Shown piece after piece: positions 25,321-33,668 of a stretch of 64,000 nt of DNA (the stretch's first letter is position 1; each line of letters begins with the position of its first letter). This stretch comes from Symplocastrum torsivum CPER-KK1 (lineage in GTDB: Bacteria; Cyanobacteriota; Cyanobacteriia; Cyanobacteriales; Coleofasciculaceae), in assembly GCA_019358875.1 (NCBI GenBank), contig JAHHIF010000033.1, positions 1 to 64,000 of the forward strand, written 5' to 3'. The notes beneath the pieces are model-generated. The model was not told the DNA's origin. It worked only from the letters and a program-made list of their open reading frames with translations, and ran no database searches. The position numbers and the translations under genes were made by a program.

Positions 25321-26715
25321 TTAAACAGCTGTTGGTGCTACTGTGCGTGCAGAAACCTGATGCGGGCTTTCACCAACTTTGCACATGCGAATTCCACCAC
25401 TTGGTGCTAGGGTTCCACCTCGACGTACAGGTTTGACTTCCTGGGTTTCTAACAGTTCCAACTCGCACTCGTTGAGGATGGTGCTGAGAACCAACGTCAT
25501 TTCATACATCGCTAAGGCTGCCCCTATGCAACGGCGAACTCCACCACCAAAGGGCAGAAACTCATAGGGAGAATAATTCCTTTCGATGAAACGTTCGGGA
25601 CGAAAATTATGAGAGTCTGGATATAAGTCTTCTCGGTGATGAACCAGGTAAATACAACCCATCAGCAGCATACCTGGTTGCAAGTCATAGCCTTGAATTT
25701 GCATCGACTTTTCCACCCGGCGTGGCAGCGTTACTAGGGCTACCGGATGAATCCGCAACGTTTCATTGCAGACGGCGGTGAGGTAGGGAAGTCGGGCAAG
25801 CGCCATCAGGTCAGGGGTGTCTCGATAAGCCGCCAGTTCTGCCATCAGCTTATGTCGGACTTCAGGTAAGCGGTGAACCCAATAGAATGCCCAAGCGAGT
25901 GCCGTAGCGGTCGTTTCGTGTCCAGCTACTAGCAAAGTTATGAGTTCATCGTGCAGTTGGGCATCTGTAAGCCCTTGTCCCTCTTCGTCTCGTGCGCTGA
26001 GTAGTAGTGACAGTACATCTTTCCGCTCCGGGTTAGGCTCAGCCCTTCGCTCTCGAATTTCAGCATAGAGCAGATCATCTGTCTCTTGAATCAGTCGCCG
26101 CACTTTTCCAGCTAGGCTCCAAGAGCCGAGGTCGAGCATCAGTTGTGGGAAGAACACCAAGATTGAGGTGACAGGAGTGGTAATCAGATTGAGTCTCTCA
26201 GCCAACAAGCGTTCAAGTCGTCTGTAGCGCTCGCCCTCATGAAGCCCAAACACTACCTGTAAAATCACTCGCATCGTGATTTGCTGCATGGCATCCCGGA
26301 CGTAAAAAGGTTTGCCAATTTCCCAAGTTGCCATCACCTCACGAGCAATCGTGTAGATCGAGTCACCATAGGCTTTCATCCGTTCGCCATGAAACGGTGG
26401 CATAATTAACTGTCGCCGTCGCCGATGTTGCTTGCCGTTGAGGAGAATCAGCGAGTTTTCACCGAAAATTGGCTTGGCTAAAATGTTGACGTCGCCAGGA
26501 GATGTAATCTCCTTAGTGCTGTCATGAGTAAGAACATATTGTATGGCTTCCGGGTGGTTGAGCAGGATAAGAGGCTCTGGATTAACCGGAGAAATTTCAG
26601 CTTGGAAACAATCGCCAAACCGCTGAAAGTTCGTCCTCATATACCCTAAGGGATTAAATACCCACTGTAACAGCTGAACAAGAGCTGGAGTGTTTGAGCG
26701 AGGAATGCTAGCCAT
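25321..26715 (-). CDS. Cytochrome P450 (CYP110-like)
   Basis: A 464-residue soluble-type P450 monooxygenase. The I-helix carries AGHETTATALAWAF (Thr for proton delivery), the K-helix ETLRIHP (ExxR), and the heme loop FGGGVRRCIGAAL with Cys396 as iron ligand. There is no N-terminal membrane anchor. The overall sequence resembles the cyanobacterial CYP110 family, some of which oxidise fatty acids or alkanes; substrate and subfamily are inference. It lacks an adjacent ferredoxin or reductase gene, so redox partners come from elsewhere. The gene is convergent with the Rieske oxygenase, and the AraC-type regulator is divergent from it about 280 bases upstream. Confidence 0.88.
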   Translation of the reverse strand: MASIPRSNTPALVQLLQWVFNPLGYMRTNFQRFGDCFQAEISPVNPEPLILLNHPEAIQYVLTHDSTKEITSPGDVNILAKPIFGENSLILLNGKQHRRRRQLIMPPFHGERMKAYGDSIYTIAREVMATWEIGKPFYVRDAMQQITMRVILQVVFGLHEGERYRRLERLLAERLNLITTPVTSILVFFPQLMLDLGSWSLAGKVRRLIQETDDLLYAEIRERRAEPNPERKDVLSLLLSARDEEGQGLTDAQLHDELITLLVAGHETTATALAWAFYWVHRLPEVRHKLMAELAAYRDTPDLMALARLPYLTAVCNETLRIHPVALVTLPRRVEKSMQIQGYDLQPGMLLMGCIYLVHHREDLYPDSHNFRPERFIERNYSPYEFLPFGGGVRRCIGAALAMYEMTLVLSTILNECELELLETQEVKPVRRGGTLAPSGGIRMCKVGESPHQVSARTVAPTAV

Positions 26716-26997
26716 AAATATATCTCTATTTGAGCCGGTTCCACGTTTGATGTTATTAGTTTAAAGGCTACACCAGCTAGTTTCTGACTCGCTTTCTGAA
26801 CTCTAGAGCTTTTGTATACGAAGCGATCGCTCCGTATTAGAAACGCCAGGTGGGTGAGAGCGCTCGCTGCTGCAAAAACGTACAAGACACTTCAGGATGA
26901 ATGACAGATGCTGAGGCTACCCATTTAAGGTTGGGACGGCACGAGAGGTTGTCTGTTGCGATGTCATCAGCGAGCCGGAGTAGCGATCACTCCCACC

Positions 26998-27900
26998 ATG
27001 CCCAGAAACGTCATTACCCAACTGAAGTCTGTGTTAACCACTCAACGCCCTCAAGAGACTGCCAAGTTTTGGCGCGATCCAGCGTTGGATAACTTGGAAA
27101 TGTTACGCGCTACTTATCTGACTCAAACGTTTTCACGGCACACCCATGACGGCTACGCCATTGGTGCGGTCGAAGCAGGAGTTCTGGAATTTACCTACCA
27201 AGGTTCTGTTCACCGAGCACCTGCGGGCAGCATTGTTATTATTCATCCTGGAGAAGTTCATACAGGACACACCGGAACCCAAAACGTTTGGACGTACCGG
27301 ATGCTGTATCCAGAGATTTTACTGGTGCAGAAAGCGGCTACAGAACTGGTTAAGCGATCGCCTACGTTGCCCTATTTTCCCAATCCAGTCATTCAGAATC
27401 CGCATTTAGCAGCACAACTGCGACAACTCCACATCCTACTTGAAACATCCACCTCTGTGTTAGAGCGAGAATCTCGATTTCTTTGGATGCTTGCTCAATT
27501 ACTCGCGAGGTATGCACAGTGTCGCTCCCACATTGCACCGTTAGAGAAAGAGCGCCAGATTGTTCAGCGAGTTCAAGACTATCTTATAGCCAACTACATG
27601 CATAGTATTTCGCTGGAGCAGCTAGCTGGCGTTGCCAACCTCAAACCCCTGCGCCTGTTGCGGGTGTTTCGCAAGCATGTTGGGTTACCTCCCCACGCCT
27701 ATCTAGTGCAGACGCGAGTTGCTTATGCCAAAGCGCTCTTGAGTCTGGGATTGCCAATCTGCCATGTTGCTGCCGATACGGGTTTCACTGACCAAAGCCA
27801 CCTCACCCGTCACTTTAAGCGGTTGGTTGGAGTCACCCCCAAACAGTACGCGCTGGGATGCGGCAATAACGTACAAGATTTTCAGATGGAGATTCTCTAG
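26998..27900 (+). CDS. AraC family transcriptional regulator
   Basis: The N-terminal half is a cupin-like effector domain (SRHTHDGYAIGAVEAGVLEF, APAGSIVIIHPGEVH). The C-terminal half is the double helix-turn-helix of AraC proteins (SLEQLAGVANLKPLRLLRVF, then AADTGFTDQSHLTRHFKRL). The start at ATG 26998 (MPRNVITQ) gives the usual length of about 300; the frame also opens at 26956. It directly precedes azlC and azlD on the same strand with 29 bases between, an arrangement often seen for AraC-type regulators of AzlCD exporters, so it probably controls them, possibly in response to an amino acid. Confidence 0.9.
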   Translation: MPRNVITQLKSVLTTQRPQETAKFWRDPALDNLEMLRATYLTQTFSRHTHDGYAIGAVEAGVLEFTYQGSVHRAPAGSIVIIHPGEVHTGHTGTQNVWTYRMLYPEILLVQKAATELVKRSPTLPYFPNPVIQNPHLAAQLRQLHILLETSTSVLERESRFLWMLAQLLARYAQCRSHIAPLEKERQIVQRVQDYLIANYMHSISLEQLAGVANLKPLRLLRVFRKHVGLPPHAYLVQTRVAYAKALLSLGLPICHVAADTGFTDQSHLTRHFKRLVGVTPKQYALGCGNNVQDFQMEIL

Positions 27901-27929
27901 GCTGGAAATGTTTTCAAGCTTTAGCCACG

Positions 27930-28667
27930 ATGACTCGCTCTTGTCTGTCAACCCATTTACCTACGCCATTGTCCGAGTTTTTGGCTGGAAGTCGGGCAAT
28001 TTTTCCACTGGTTGTTGGGGCAATTCCCTTTGGGATTATTTATGGAACGCTGGCAACTGGGAGCGGTCTTTCAGTTGCCGGAACCCTGGCGATGTCTGCG
28101 TTTGTGTTTGCTGGGTCGGCTCAGTTCATCGCCGTGGGATTACTGGCAACGGGAACGGCTCTACCGCTGATTTTGCTGACAACGTTGGTTGTGAATCTAC
28201 GTCACCTGCTTTACGCGATCAGTTTGCTTCCCTACATCAGGCATTTACCTCAGCATTGGAAGATTCCCATCGGCTTCTGGTTGACGGATGAAGCCTTTGC
28301 TGTGGCGATCACCCGCTACAGCCAAAACGACTCCTCACTCCACAAGCATTGGTATTACTTGGGGGCGGTTCTGCTGATGTACGGCAATTGGCAACTGTGC
28401 ACCCTTGTTGGTGTGTCTATCGGGCAACGGCTACCGGGTGCGGCGAACTGGGGACTCGACTTTGCGATGTCCGTTACGTTTATCGGCATGGTAATTCCCT
28501 ACCTCAAGACTCAGCCCATGTTGGTGGCGGTTCTCGTTGCAGGCGTTACGTCACTATTGGCTCACCCCTTACCTCACCAACTGGGCTTGATCGTGGCAGC
28601 ACTGGCGGGAGTTGTCGCCGGATTCAGCACAGAAAAACTCAAACTCAAGGGTGTTCGCGATGAATGA
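27930..28667 (+). CDS. azlC: AzlC family branched-chain amino acid exporter, large subunit
   Basis: A 245-residue inner-membrane protein with about seven hydrophobic segments. Typical AzlC sequence is seen at AIPFGIIYGTLATGSGLS, FAGSAQFIAVGLL and NLRHLLYAISLLPY. With AzlD it forms an exporter for branched-chain amino acids or analogues. It sits between the AraC regulator and azlD, and its stop overlaps the start of azlD (ATGAATGA), which supports an operon with coupled translation. Confidence 0.9.
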   Translation: MTRSCLSTHLPTPLSEFLAGSRAIFPLVVGAIPFGIIYGTLATGSGLSVAGTLAMSAFVFAGSAQFIAVGLLATGTALPLILLTTLVVNLRHLLYAISLLPYIRHLPQHWKIPIGFWLTDEAFAVAITRYSQNDSSLHKHWYYLGAVLLMYGNWQLCTLVGVSIGQRLPGAANWGLDFAMSVTFIGMVIPYLKTQPMLVAVLVAGVTSLLAHPLPHQLGLIVAALAGVVAGFSTEKLKLKGVRDE

Positions 28668-28986
28668 ACTAGTTCTAATTGGCGGGATGGCGCTGATCAC
28701 CTTCTCAATCCGCTATGGGTTGATTGGAATGAGTGGATGTATCCAGCTTTCCCCACAGCTTATGCATTTGCTGCGCTATGTTCCTCCTGCTGTTTTAACC
28801 GCGATCACTATGCCGACCATCCTAATGCCGACCGGTGATGAACTGATGCTCAGTCATACAAATGCTCGATTGATTGGGGCAGCCGCCGCGATTCTTGTTG
28901 GCTATCGGACAAAAAATCTGTTGCTAACAATCCTGCTGGGAATGCTGACGTTTTTCACTTGGCAGTGGCTCCTCCAACTCAACTGA
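28660..28986 (+). CDS. azlD: AzlD family branched-chain amino acid exporter, small subunit
   Basis: The 108-residue membrane protein starts at ATG 28660 (MNELVLIGGMALITFSIRYG), overlapping azlC by 8 bases. It has four hydrophobic segments and the AzlD-like YVPPAVLTAITMP block. The frame is open further upstream to 28612, but the overlap start fits the family length and the operon. Confidence 0.9.
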   Translation: MNELVLIGGMALITFSIRYGLIGMSGCIQLSPQLMHLLRYVPPAVLTAITMPTILMPTGDELMLSHTNARLIGAAAAILVGYRTKNLLLTILLGMLTFFTWQWLLQLN

Positions 28987-29128
28987 AGTTAGTGACTGCA
29001 CTCGTCGCGATCTCCTCTTATAAATGGTTTGAAAAGGCTGAAAAATAATAGAGTTTGCGTAAGTATCGGGTCTAGAGTGTGGGTGGCAAGATTGCTCACC
29101 CCGCCGCACTGCTTAAACTTGCCCTGGC

Positions 29129-29818
29129 TTAGGGAATATAGGGAGACTCTAGAGCGGGAGCACGGCTAGTCGCGACCAGACCCTGATAAATTGAGGTGGC
29201 GACTTCAGCACGGGTCGCGGCGCGATTGGGATTGAGAAAATCAATGTTGGGGTAGTTCACGGTGAGGTCGCGGAAGGTCGCCGCCGCCACACCATCAAGG
29301 GCATAAAAAGGAATTGAATTGTAGTCACGGAAGCCACCGATCACGCTGGCATTGGTTCCATTCGGCTTAAACTGTAGACCGCTCGCCAGAGCGACTAAAA
29401 CCTGAGCGCGGGGCATGGGCTGAGCTGGGTTAAAGACTTTGCCAGGATAACCACTGAGAAAGCCTTCGGTGTAAGCGGTTTGGATGGCGCTGGCGGCCCA
29501 ATAGCTGCTCTTCACATCACGAAAACGAACGGCACTGCGAACAGTTGGTCGCTCGAATGCCTGCCCGACCAAGATGGCAAACTGGGCACGAGTAATCGGC
29601 TCGTCGGGACGAAAGCTACCGTCGGCAAAGCCGCGAATCACACCGCGCTCGACGAGTGCTTGAATGAATGGTGCTGCCCAATAATCTGACGGTACATCTG
29701 AAAAAGTGGTTTGCGCTTGAGCCGGAATCTGTCCCACTAGTGAGACCAGTGTTGCAACGGTCAGGCTGAGGGACATTAATCGAATAAATCTGCTAGAAAA
29801 TTTAGCTTGAATAGACAT
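29129..29818 (-). CDS. Secreted SLH-domain protein
   Basis: 229 residues with a Sec signal peptide (basic start, hydrophobic stretch to about residue 28, cleavage near QAQ-TTF). Three S-layer homology modules follow: FSDVPSDYWAAPFIQALVER, FRDVKSSYWAASAIQTAYTE, and a weaker third around residues 165-220. SLH modules bind cell-wall-linked polymers. The protein has no extra catalytic domain, so it is likely a small wall-associated protein. It is convergent with azlD and has no operon partner. Confidence 0.88.
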   Translation of the reverse strand: MSIQAKFSSRFIRLMSLSLTVATLVSLVGQIPAQAQTTFSDVPSDYWAAPFIQALVERGVIRGFADGSFRPDEPITRAQFAILVGQAFERPTVRSAVRFRDVKSSYWAASAIQTAYTEGFLSGYPGKVFNPAQPMPRAQVLVALASGLQFKPNGTNASVIGGFRDYNSIPFYALDGVAAATFRDLTVNYPNIDFLNPNRAATRAEVATSIYQGLVATSRAPALESPYIP

Positions 29819-30345
29819 GAGTAATGAGTCGATGATGAGGTAGAAATTGGTCGAGAACGGTGCAATCGAGCACTGAAACGCTCGGCTTGCTCATAGTATT
29901 TATTAAGGTTTTCACCCCTCCTCTTCCGTCACTCTGGGGTGAAACCTTGATTTCTCGTTGGCTGAAATGGCGAAAATTCGTTGATTTTTCCGAGACTGAT
30001 GAAAGAGCGCTAATCTGTTGACGGCAAAAAAACCAAACTGATTGAGGCTTTCAGGTGTTGCTACGAGGGACACTGAGTTTTTATGGATGAAACTGATTCC
30101 TGATTCCAGAAAAACTCTCTCGATCAGGATTGTTTAAAAATGTCGCTTCGCTAACGCAGCAGCGCGGGTGCGATCGCGTTCTTCCTCGGAGTCAAGCTAT
30201 CAAACCTGTAAATCACCTTCAGCGAGCGTATTATGCGGAAAGAGTCGGCATAAACGCTACATTAAGGTTTTATGGTATTGCACAGAATCATTCAGCCTAT
30301 ATACCCGCTGCGGGATCTTCTGCGGAAGCGTTCTGCATAAGAATT
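29819..30345. other. Long upstream/intergenic region
   Basis: No supported gene. An open frame at 30130-30360 continues in frame into the cassette gene but has no family-like content. A possible attC end (GTTAAGC, 30346-30352) closes the region. Confidence 0.5.
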
Positions 30346-30352
30346 GTTAAGC
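30346..30352 (+). other. Possible attC R' core (GTTRRRY) upstream of the cassette
   Basis: GTTAAGC fits the GTTRRRY core. The next 30 bases (CTGCTGCATGTACTTCACCA) resemble those after the R' core at 30846-30852 (CTTGCTGCATATCCTTCACT), as if two related cassettes started here. A full matching attC upstream was not found; only partial pairing (TTATGCGGAA with TTCTGCATAA) is seen. Confidence 0.35.
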
Positions 30353-30381
30353 CCTGCTGCATGTACTTCACCACACCTCTT

Positions 30382-30759
30382 ATGCCAGAGAAATCTGCAC
30401 CAGAAATTGAACTGATACGCGCAGCGTATGCTGCCTTCAACGCGCGAGATATTGATGCCGCCCTCGCCCTCATGACTCCCGACGTGGCTTGGCCGAAGGC
30501 GTTCAAAGGCGGCTTTGTTCGTGGGACTGAAGAAGTCCGCGCTTACTGGACCCAGCAGTGGAGCGAGATCAATCCACACGTCGAGCCGATTGCCTTTTAC
30601 CCGGAAGATGCTGGGCAGGTGTTGGTCGAGGTGCATCAGGTCGTGCACGACCTGACCGGAGCTGTGCTTGCCGATGAGCACGTTGGTCATCGTTATACCA
30701 TTGAGCATGGCTTGATTCAAACCCTGGAAATCTGTCCACCTCCATTGTCGGGTCACTGA
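30382..30759 (+). CDS. SnoaL/NTF2-like protein in an integron-type cassette
   Basis: About 125 residues from ATG 30382 (MPEKSAPEIELIRAAYAAFN) or 132 from 30361. The pattern (IRAAYAAFNARDIDAALALM, then VRAYWTQQW) is that of the SnoaL-like/NTF2 fold, often small ketosteroid-isomerase-like or binding proteins. The stop codon is directly followed by an attC-like site (30760-30852), which is how integron cassettes are built. Its base composition is GC-richer than the flanks, in line with transfer. Function is unknown. Confidence 0.75.
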   Translation: MPEKSAPEIELIRAAYAAFNARDIDAALALMTPDVAWPKAFKGGFVRGTEEVRAYWTQQWSEINPHVEPIAFYPEDAGQVLVEVHQVVHDLTGAVLADEHVGHRYTIEHGLIQTLEICPPPLSGH

Positions 30760-30852
30760 GCCTAACAAGGCGCTATAACGAACGGCGGGGTAGTGTCTGG
30801 CGCCGAGAGGTTGCTTTTCCTCCCGCCGTCACTGAGTTTTCAGCCGTTAGGT
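30760..30852 (+). other. Integron attC-like recombination site
   Basis: The 93-base site starts with GCCTAAC (R'', fits RYYYAAC) and ends with GTTAGGT (R', fits GTTRRRY). Between them the arms pair imperfectly, for example ACGGCGGG with CCCGCCGT. The AACAAGGCGCT next to R'' is typical of many known attC sites. It begins one base after the cassette gene stop. No IntI gene is in the window, so this would be an orphan (CALIN-type) site. Confidence 0.7.
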
Positions 30853-30912
30853 CTTGCTGCATATCCTTCACTACACCCTGACTGCCTGACAGAAGTGGGG
30901 CGGCACCAAGCT

Positions 30913-30940
30913 GACCTTCCGTTAATATTAACGGAAGGTC
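30913..30940. repeat. 28-bp palindrome (exact copy)
   Basis: Same half-site GACCTTCCGTTAAT. It lies between the 3' ends of the cassette gene (plus) and the 2OG oxygenase remnant (minus), 61 bases after the attC-like site. Confidence 0.85.
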
Positions 30941-31026
30941 GGGAGGTTTAAGGGGGTGCGATCACGTTGGGGTGAAATGGGGTAGTTTGGCGCGATCGCC
31001 TTACACCAAATCATCCCATAGCCCAG

Positions 31027-31452
31027 TCACTTCCCGTTCGGCTTCAAAAAGTACATCACATCGGAGCGCAGGACATATTTCCTCCCTCGAATGACGCGAG
31101 TACCCTCGTGTAGCAGCTCATGGCGGAAGCACAAAGCCATACCGTTTTTGGGAACTACGGATACATCGGGTACCGCCTCTTTTTCGAGTAATGCAAGATA
31201 GTGCTGGTGAATATAGAAGCGAGTGTCGCCCCCTTCAAACCCATCGCTGAGGTAGATCATTTATGAACCATCCCCATGTGGTGCAAAGCGCTGACCGGGG
31301 TCGTAGCGGTAGAATCGGAGGCGCTCATTCAGCCCGCCCACCGTCCAGTTATCGATGGTCGCGGGGACATATTCAGCAATCCGATGCCATAAGTCGGCTG
31401 CACGCTGCTTATCATCTAGGATTACTCGATCGTTATTGCGAACGCGCCCCGT
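31027..31452 (-). pseudogene. Broken 2OG-Fe(II) dioxygenase
   Basis: The first part reads NNDRVILDDKQRAADLWHRI ... RFAPHGDGS, ending in the iron-binding HxD motif, and then hits a TAA at 31261. The frame resumes at once with MIYLSDGFEGGDTRF ... LLHEGTRVIRGRKYVLRSD, which carries the distal His and the 2OG-binding Arg. Family members have about 10-15 more residues between HxDG and the MIYL strand, so a small deletion and a stop have split the gene. The N terminus is cut at the duplicated fragment 31449-31583. It was probably a prolyl-4-hydroxylase-like enzyme. Confidence 0.7.
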
Positions 31453-31583
31453 TCAACTACGACACCGAAAAGCTTCAGCATTAAACCCACCCTACAACTC
31501 CTCGTATTTAAGAAACTGCCAGTTCCCGGTCGATCTGTAGCCGAGCCTTGACGATCGCCGTATCCGGCGGCTTGTACCAACGT
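31449..31583 (-). pseudogene. Duplicated 3' end of the unknown gene at 2975-3448
   Basis: About 135 bases match 2944-3076 with scattered changes, including the block CTGTAGCCGAGCCTTGACGA and the following GATCGCCGTATCCGG. It covers the last 35 codons and the 3' flank of that gene. It sits exactly between the broken dioxygenase and the recombinase at 31641, both on the same strand. Confidence 0.75.
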
Positions 31584-31640
31584 GCCAAGCGCTTGCTGTC
31601 GGACTGCCTTTCTGTCGTCGCTGGCTAGTGTGAGGTAAGA

Positions 31641-32306
31641 TTACTTTGTAGTCTTGTGCTGTTGTGGGGTGTCGGAAAAGGTGCATTTCCCGTCACTCTC
31701 TCCCGGTTTCTGTGACGGATTCCCCACAGGAGAAATCATTGCCAATGAGGCGATCGCCCCTCGCACTTGGTCAGGTCTGACCTCCAAATACTTCTGAAGC
31801 TGACTCAAGTTCCTGTGACCGCTGACTTCTTGGACAATTCGCAAAGGGATGCCTGCATCTGACATCTGGGTTAATGCCGTGCGTCTTAAACTGTGAGTTG
31901 ATGCTCCATAAATGCCAACTCTTAAGCAAGCTTTTTTAAAGACTCTCGCAGCGGAGTCCACATTTATAGGGTTGTGACCGTCAAGCCCTGGAAACAGATA
32001 GAGGCACTCATTTGGCGCTTGGTAACTCGTGAGCAGCGAGCGCAAGTCTTCAAAAACCGGGATAGTACGTGTAGCAAGCTTCCCTTTCGTACTCCCTTTG
32101 CGGATAATTAGTTCAGGTCTAACCTGTCCATTAGGTGCATAGACATCAGCAACTTGCAGCGTAACTGCCTCATTAATCCGACAAGCACAGAATAGGCAGA
32201 TGCCGAACAAAGCGTGATCGCGTTGTGTTGGCAAACCCTTGCTAAAAAGCAACTGGATTTCAGCTTGAGTAAGAATCTTTGCTTTGCCGTGTCGGTCGAT
32301 TTTCAT
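31641..32306 (-). CDS. Short tyrosine recombinase (catalytic domain only)
   Basis: 221 residues corresponding to the catalytic domain of Xer/phage integrases; the N-terminal core-binding domain is absent. All catalytic positions are visible: CRINEA (Arg), GSTKGK (Lys), THSLRRTAL (HxxR), VSGHRNLSQLQKYLEV (His and Tyr). It starts at MKIDRHGKAKILTQAEIQLL. The short form could be a genuine small recombinase or the remains of a longer one; the intact active site favours function. The neighbours are truncated or duplicated gene pieces, as expected around an active integration region. Confidence 0.85.
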   Translation of the reverse strand: MKIDRHGKAKILTQAEIQLLFSKGLPTQRDHALFGICLFCACRINEAVTLQVADVYAPNGQVRPELIIRKGSTKGKLATRTIPVFEDLRSLLTSYQAPNECLYLFPGLDGHNPINVDSAARVFKKACLRVGIYGASTHSLRRTALTQMSDAGIPLRIVQEVSGHRNLSQLQKYLEVRPDQVRGAIASLAMISPVGNPSQKPGESDGKCTFSDTPQQHKTTK

Positions 32307-32471
32307 GGGGAATTTCGTTCTTCTCCATGATTTACCGCAATCAGGTGGTGCCTGTCTACTGGTGAGTCAAATAACGACTTGGATTGCCTGACAAAAGCCT
32401 GTACCATCGGCATCGAAGAACAACCCACGCCTAGCGCTGTCATAGATAAAGCGATCGCTCAGCCAATTAAA

Positions 32472-32663
32472 TTAAGCCAAGGAGAGTACCTCACCTGTTG
32501 TGACTTCGCACTGAATCAATTCAACCCGTTGCTGTAGAACAGCTTTATCTAGATCGGTTAGGATTAATCGGCTACCTGCCATCAATAACTGTTGGGTTAG
32601 TTCCTGTCCGAAGCCACCGGCTGCACCCGTAATCAGCACCACTGCCTCGCGTAGCTGGGTCAT
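32472..32663 (-). pseudogene. Truncated short-chain dehydrogenase
   Basis: The N terminus of an SDR with the TGxxxGxG motif (VVLITGAAGGFGQELTQQLL) and the Asp after the second strand (LILTDLDKA). It ends after 63 residues, where the family is about 250 long, so the catalytic Tyr-x-x-x-Lys is missing. It lies 27 bases downstream of a complete SDR gene on the same strand. Confidence 0.7.
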
Positions 32664-32690
32664 ATCGAAAGCTCCCTCTTATCGCTTGGA

Positions 32691-33668
32691 TCAAATTTTA
32701 GGTGAACTGAGTGCATTTAGTAGTAGCAGTGACCAAGGCACCTTTATATTAGGAACCAGCCCAGCGTACTTTCTCAAGAAGGGCAATGCAAATGGAAGTA
32801 GGAAACGGAGAGAGCGTAAGGATACAGGAAGCTCGCCGTTCTGATCTACCAGTCCATAGTGTTGAGCCAGTTCGGCAACAATCTGCACCCGACCTGTCCG
32901 ACGCATCACAGTTGGGTCGGCTGCCAACGCCGCGATGACTCGTCCTGTTAGCAAAGGAGTTTCCCAGTTGTAGCCCTCCCTGATCGCTGAGGTTTGTGGG
33001 TCAGCCGCACGGCTTTCATCCATTTCGGCAGCCAAACGGGAAATGTGTTCAGTACCAACAATCCCAGGCCAGATTGAGAGCGAAGCAACGTTATGCTGTT
33101 TGAGTTCGACAGCCATTTCAGCCGCTAAGCGATCGCAGGCGGCTTTGCCTGCACCATAGGGAACACCAAAAATGTAAGACAGCCCCCCCCATGAGGAGAT
33201 AGTGCAAATGAGTCCTTGCTGATGTGCCGTCATCAGGCGGGCAGCAAAAACACTGGCAACATAGTGACTGCGAAGACCAACATTGTTACAAGCATCCCAA
33301 AAACTCGGTTCGCTCTCCCAGAAAGGCTTCCCATTAGCGTTACCCAGTGCTTGTACCCCTGAGTAAACATTATTGACTAACAAGTCAAGCTGTCCCTGCT
33401 CGTCTTGGATGCGCTCAAACAGCAAACGCACTTGCTCGTCCGAACTGTGGTCTACATAGACGGGAAGGCATACACCACCAGCTTCCTCAACAGCTAATTG
33501 TGTCTCACTCAGGCTCCCTGAGATGTTATCTCCAGAGTTGGAACTCTCTTGAGTGCGACCTGTGATGTATACGGTTGCACCTGCCTCACCGAGTCCAATC
33601 GCAATTCCTTTACCAATCCCCCGTGTTGCACCTGTGACCAATGTCACTTTGCCTTCAAGGTGTTTCAT
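32691..33668 (-). CDS. Short-chain dehydrogenase/reductase
   Basis: A 325-residue NAD(P)-dependent oxidoreductase. VTLVTGATRGIGKGIA is the cofactor-binding TGxxxGIG loop, LLVNNVYSG the NNxG-like block, and SSWGGLSYIFGVPYGAGKAA gives the catalytic Ser and the Tyr-x-x-x-Lys. The C-terminal 60 residues go beyond the SDR core (LPFALPFLRKYAGLVPNIKV). This extended form resembles dehydrogenases of the DHRS1 type; the substrate is unknown. It was probably transcribed together with the truncated SDR downstream. Confidence 0.88.
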   Translation of the reverse strand: MKHLEGKVTLVTGATRGIGKGIAIGLGEAGATVYITGRTQESSNSGDNISGSLSETQLAVEEAGGVCLPVYVDHSSDEQVRLLFERIQDEQGQLDLLVNNVYSGVQALGNANGKPFWESEPSFWDACNNVGLRSHYVASVFAARLMTAHQQGLICTISSWGGLSYIFGVPYGAGKAACDRLAAEMAVELKQHNVASLSIWPGIVGTEHISRLAAEMDESRAADPQTSAIREGYNWETPLLTGRVIAALAADPTVMRRTGRVQIVAELAQHYGLVDQNGELPVSLRSLRFLLPFALPFLRKYAGLVPNIKVPWSLLLLNALSSPKI

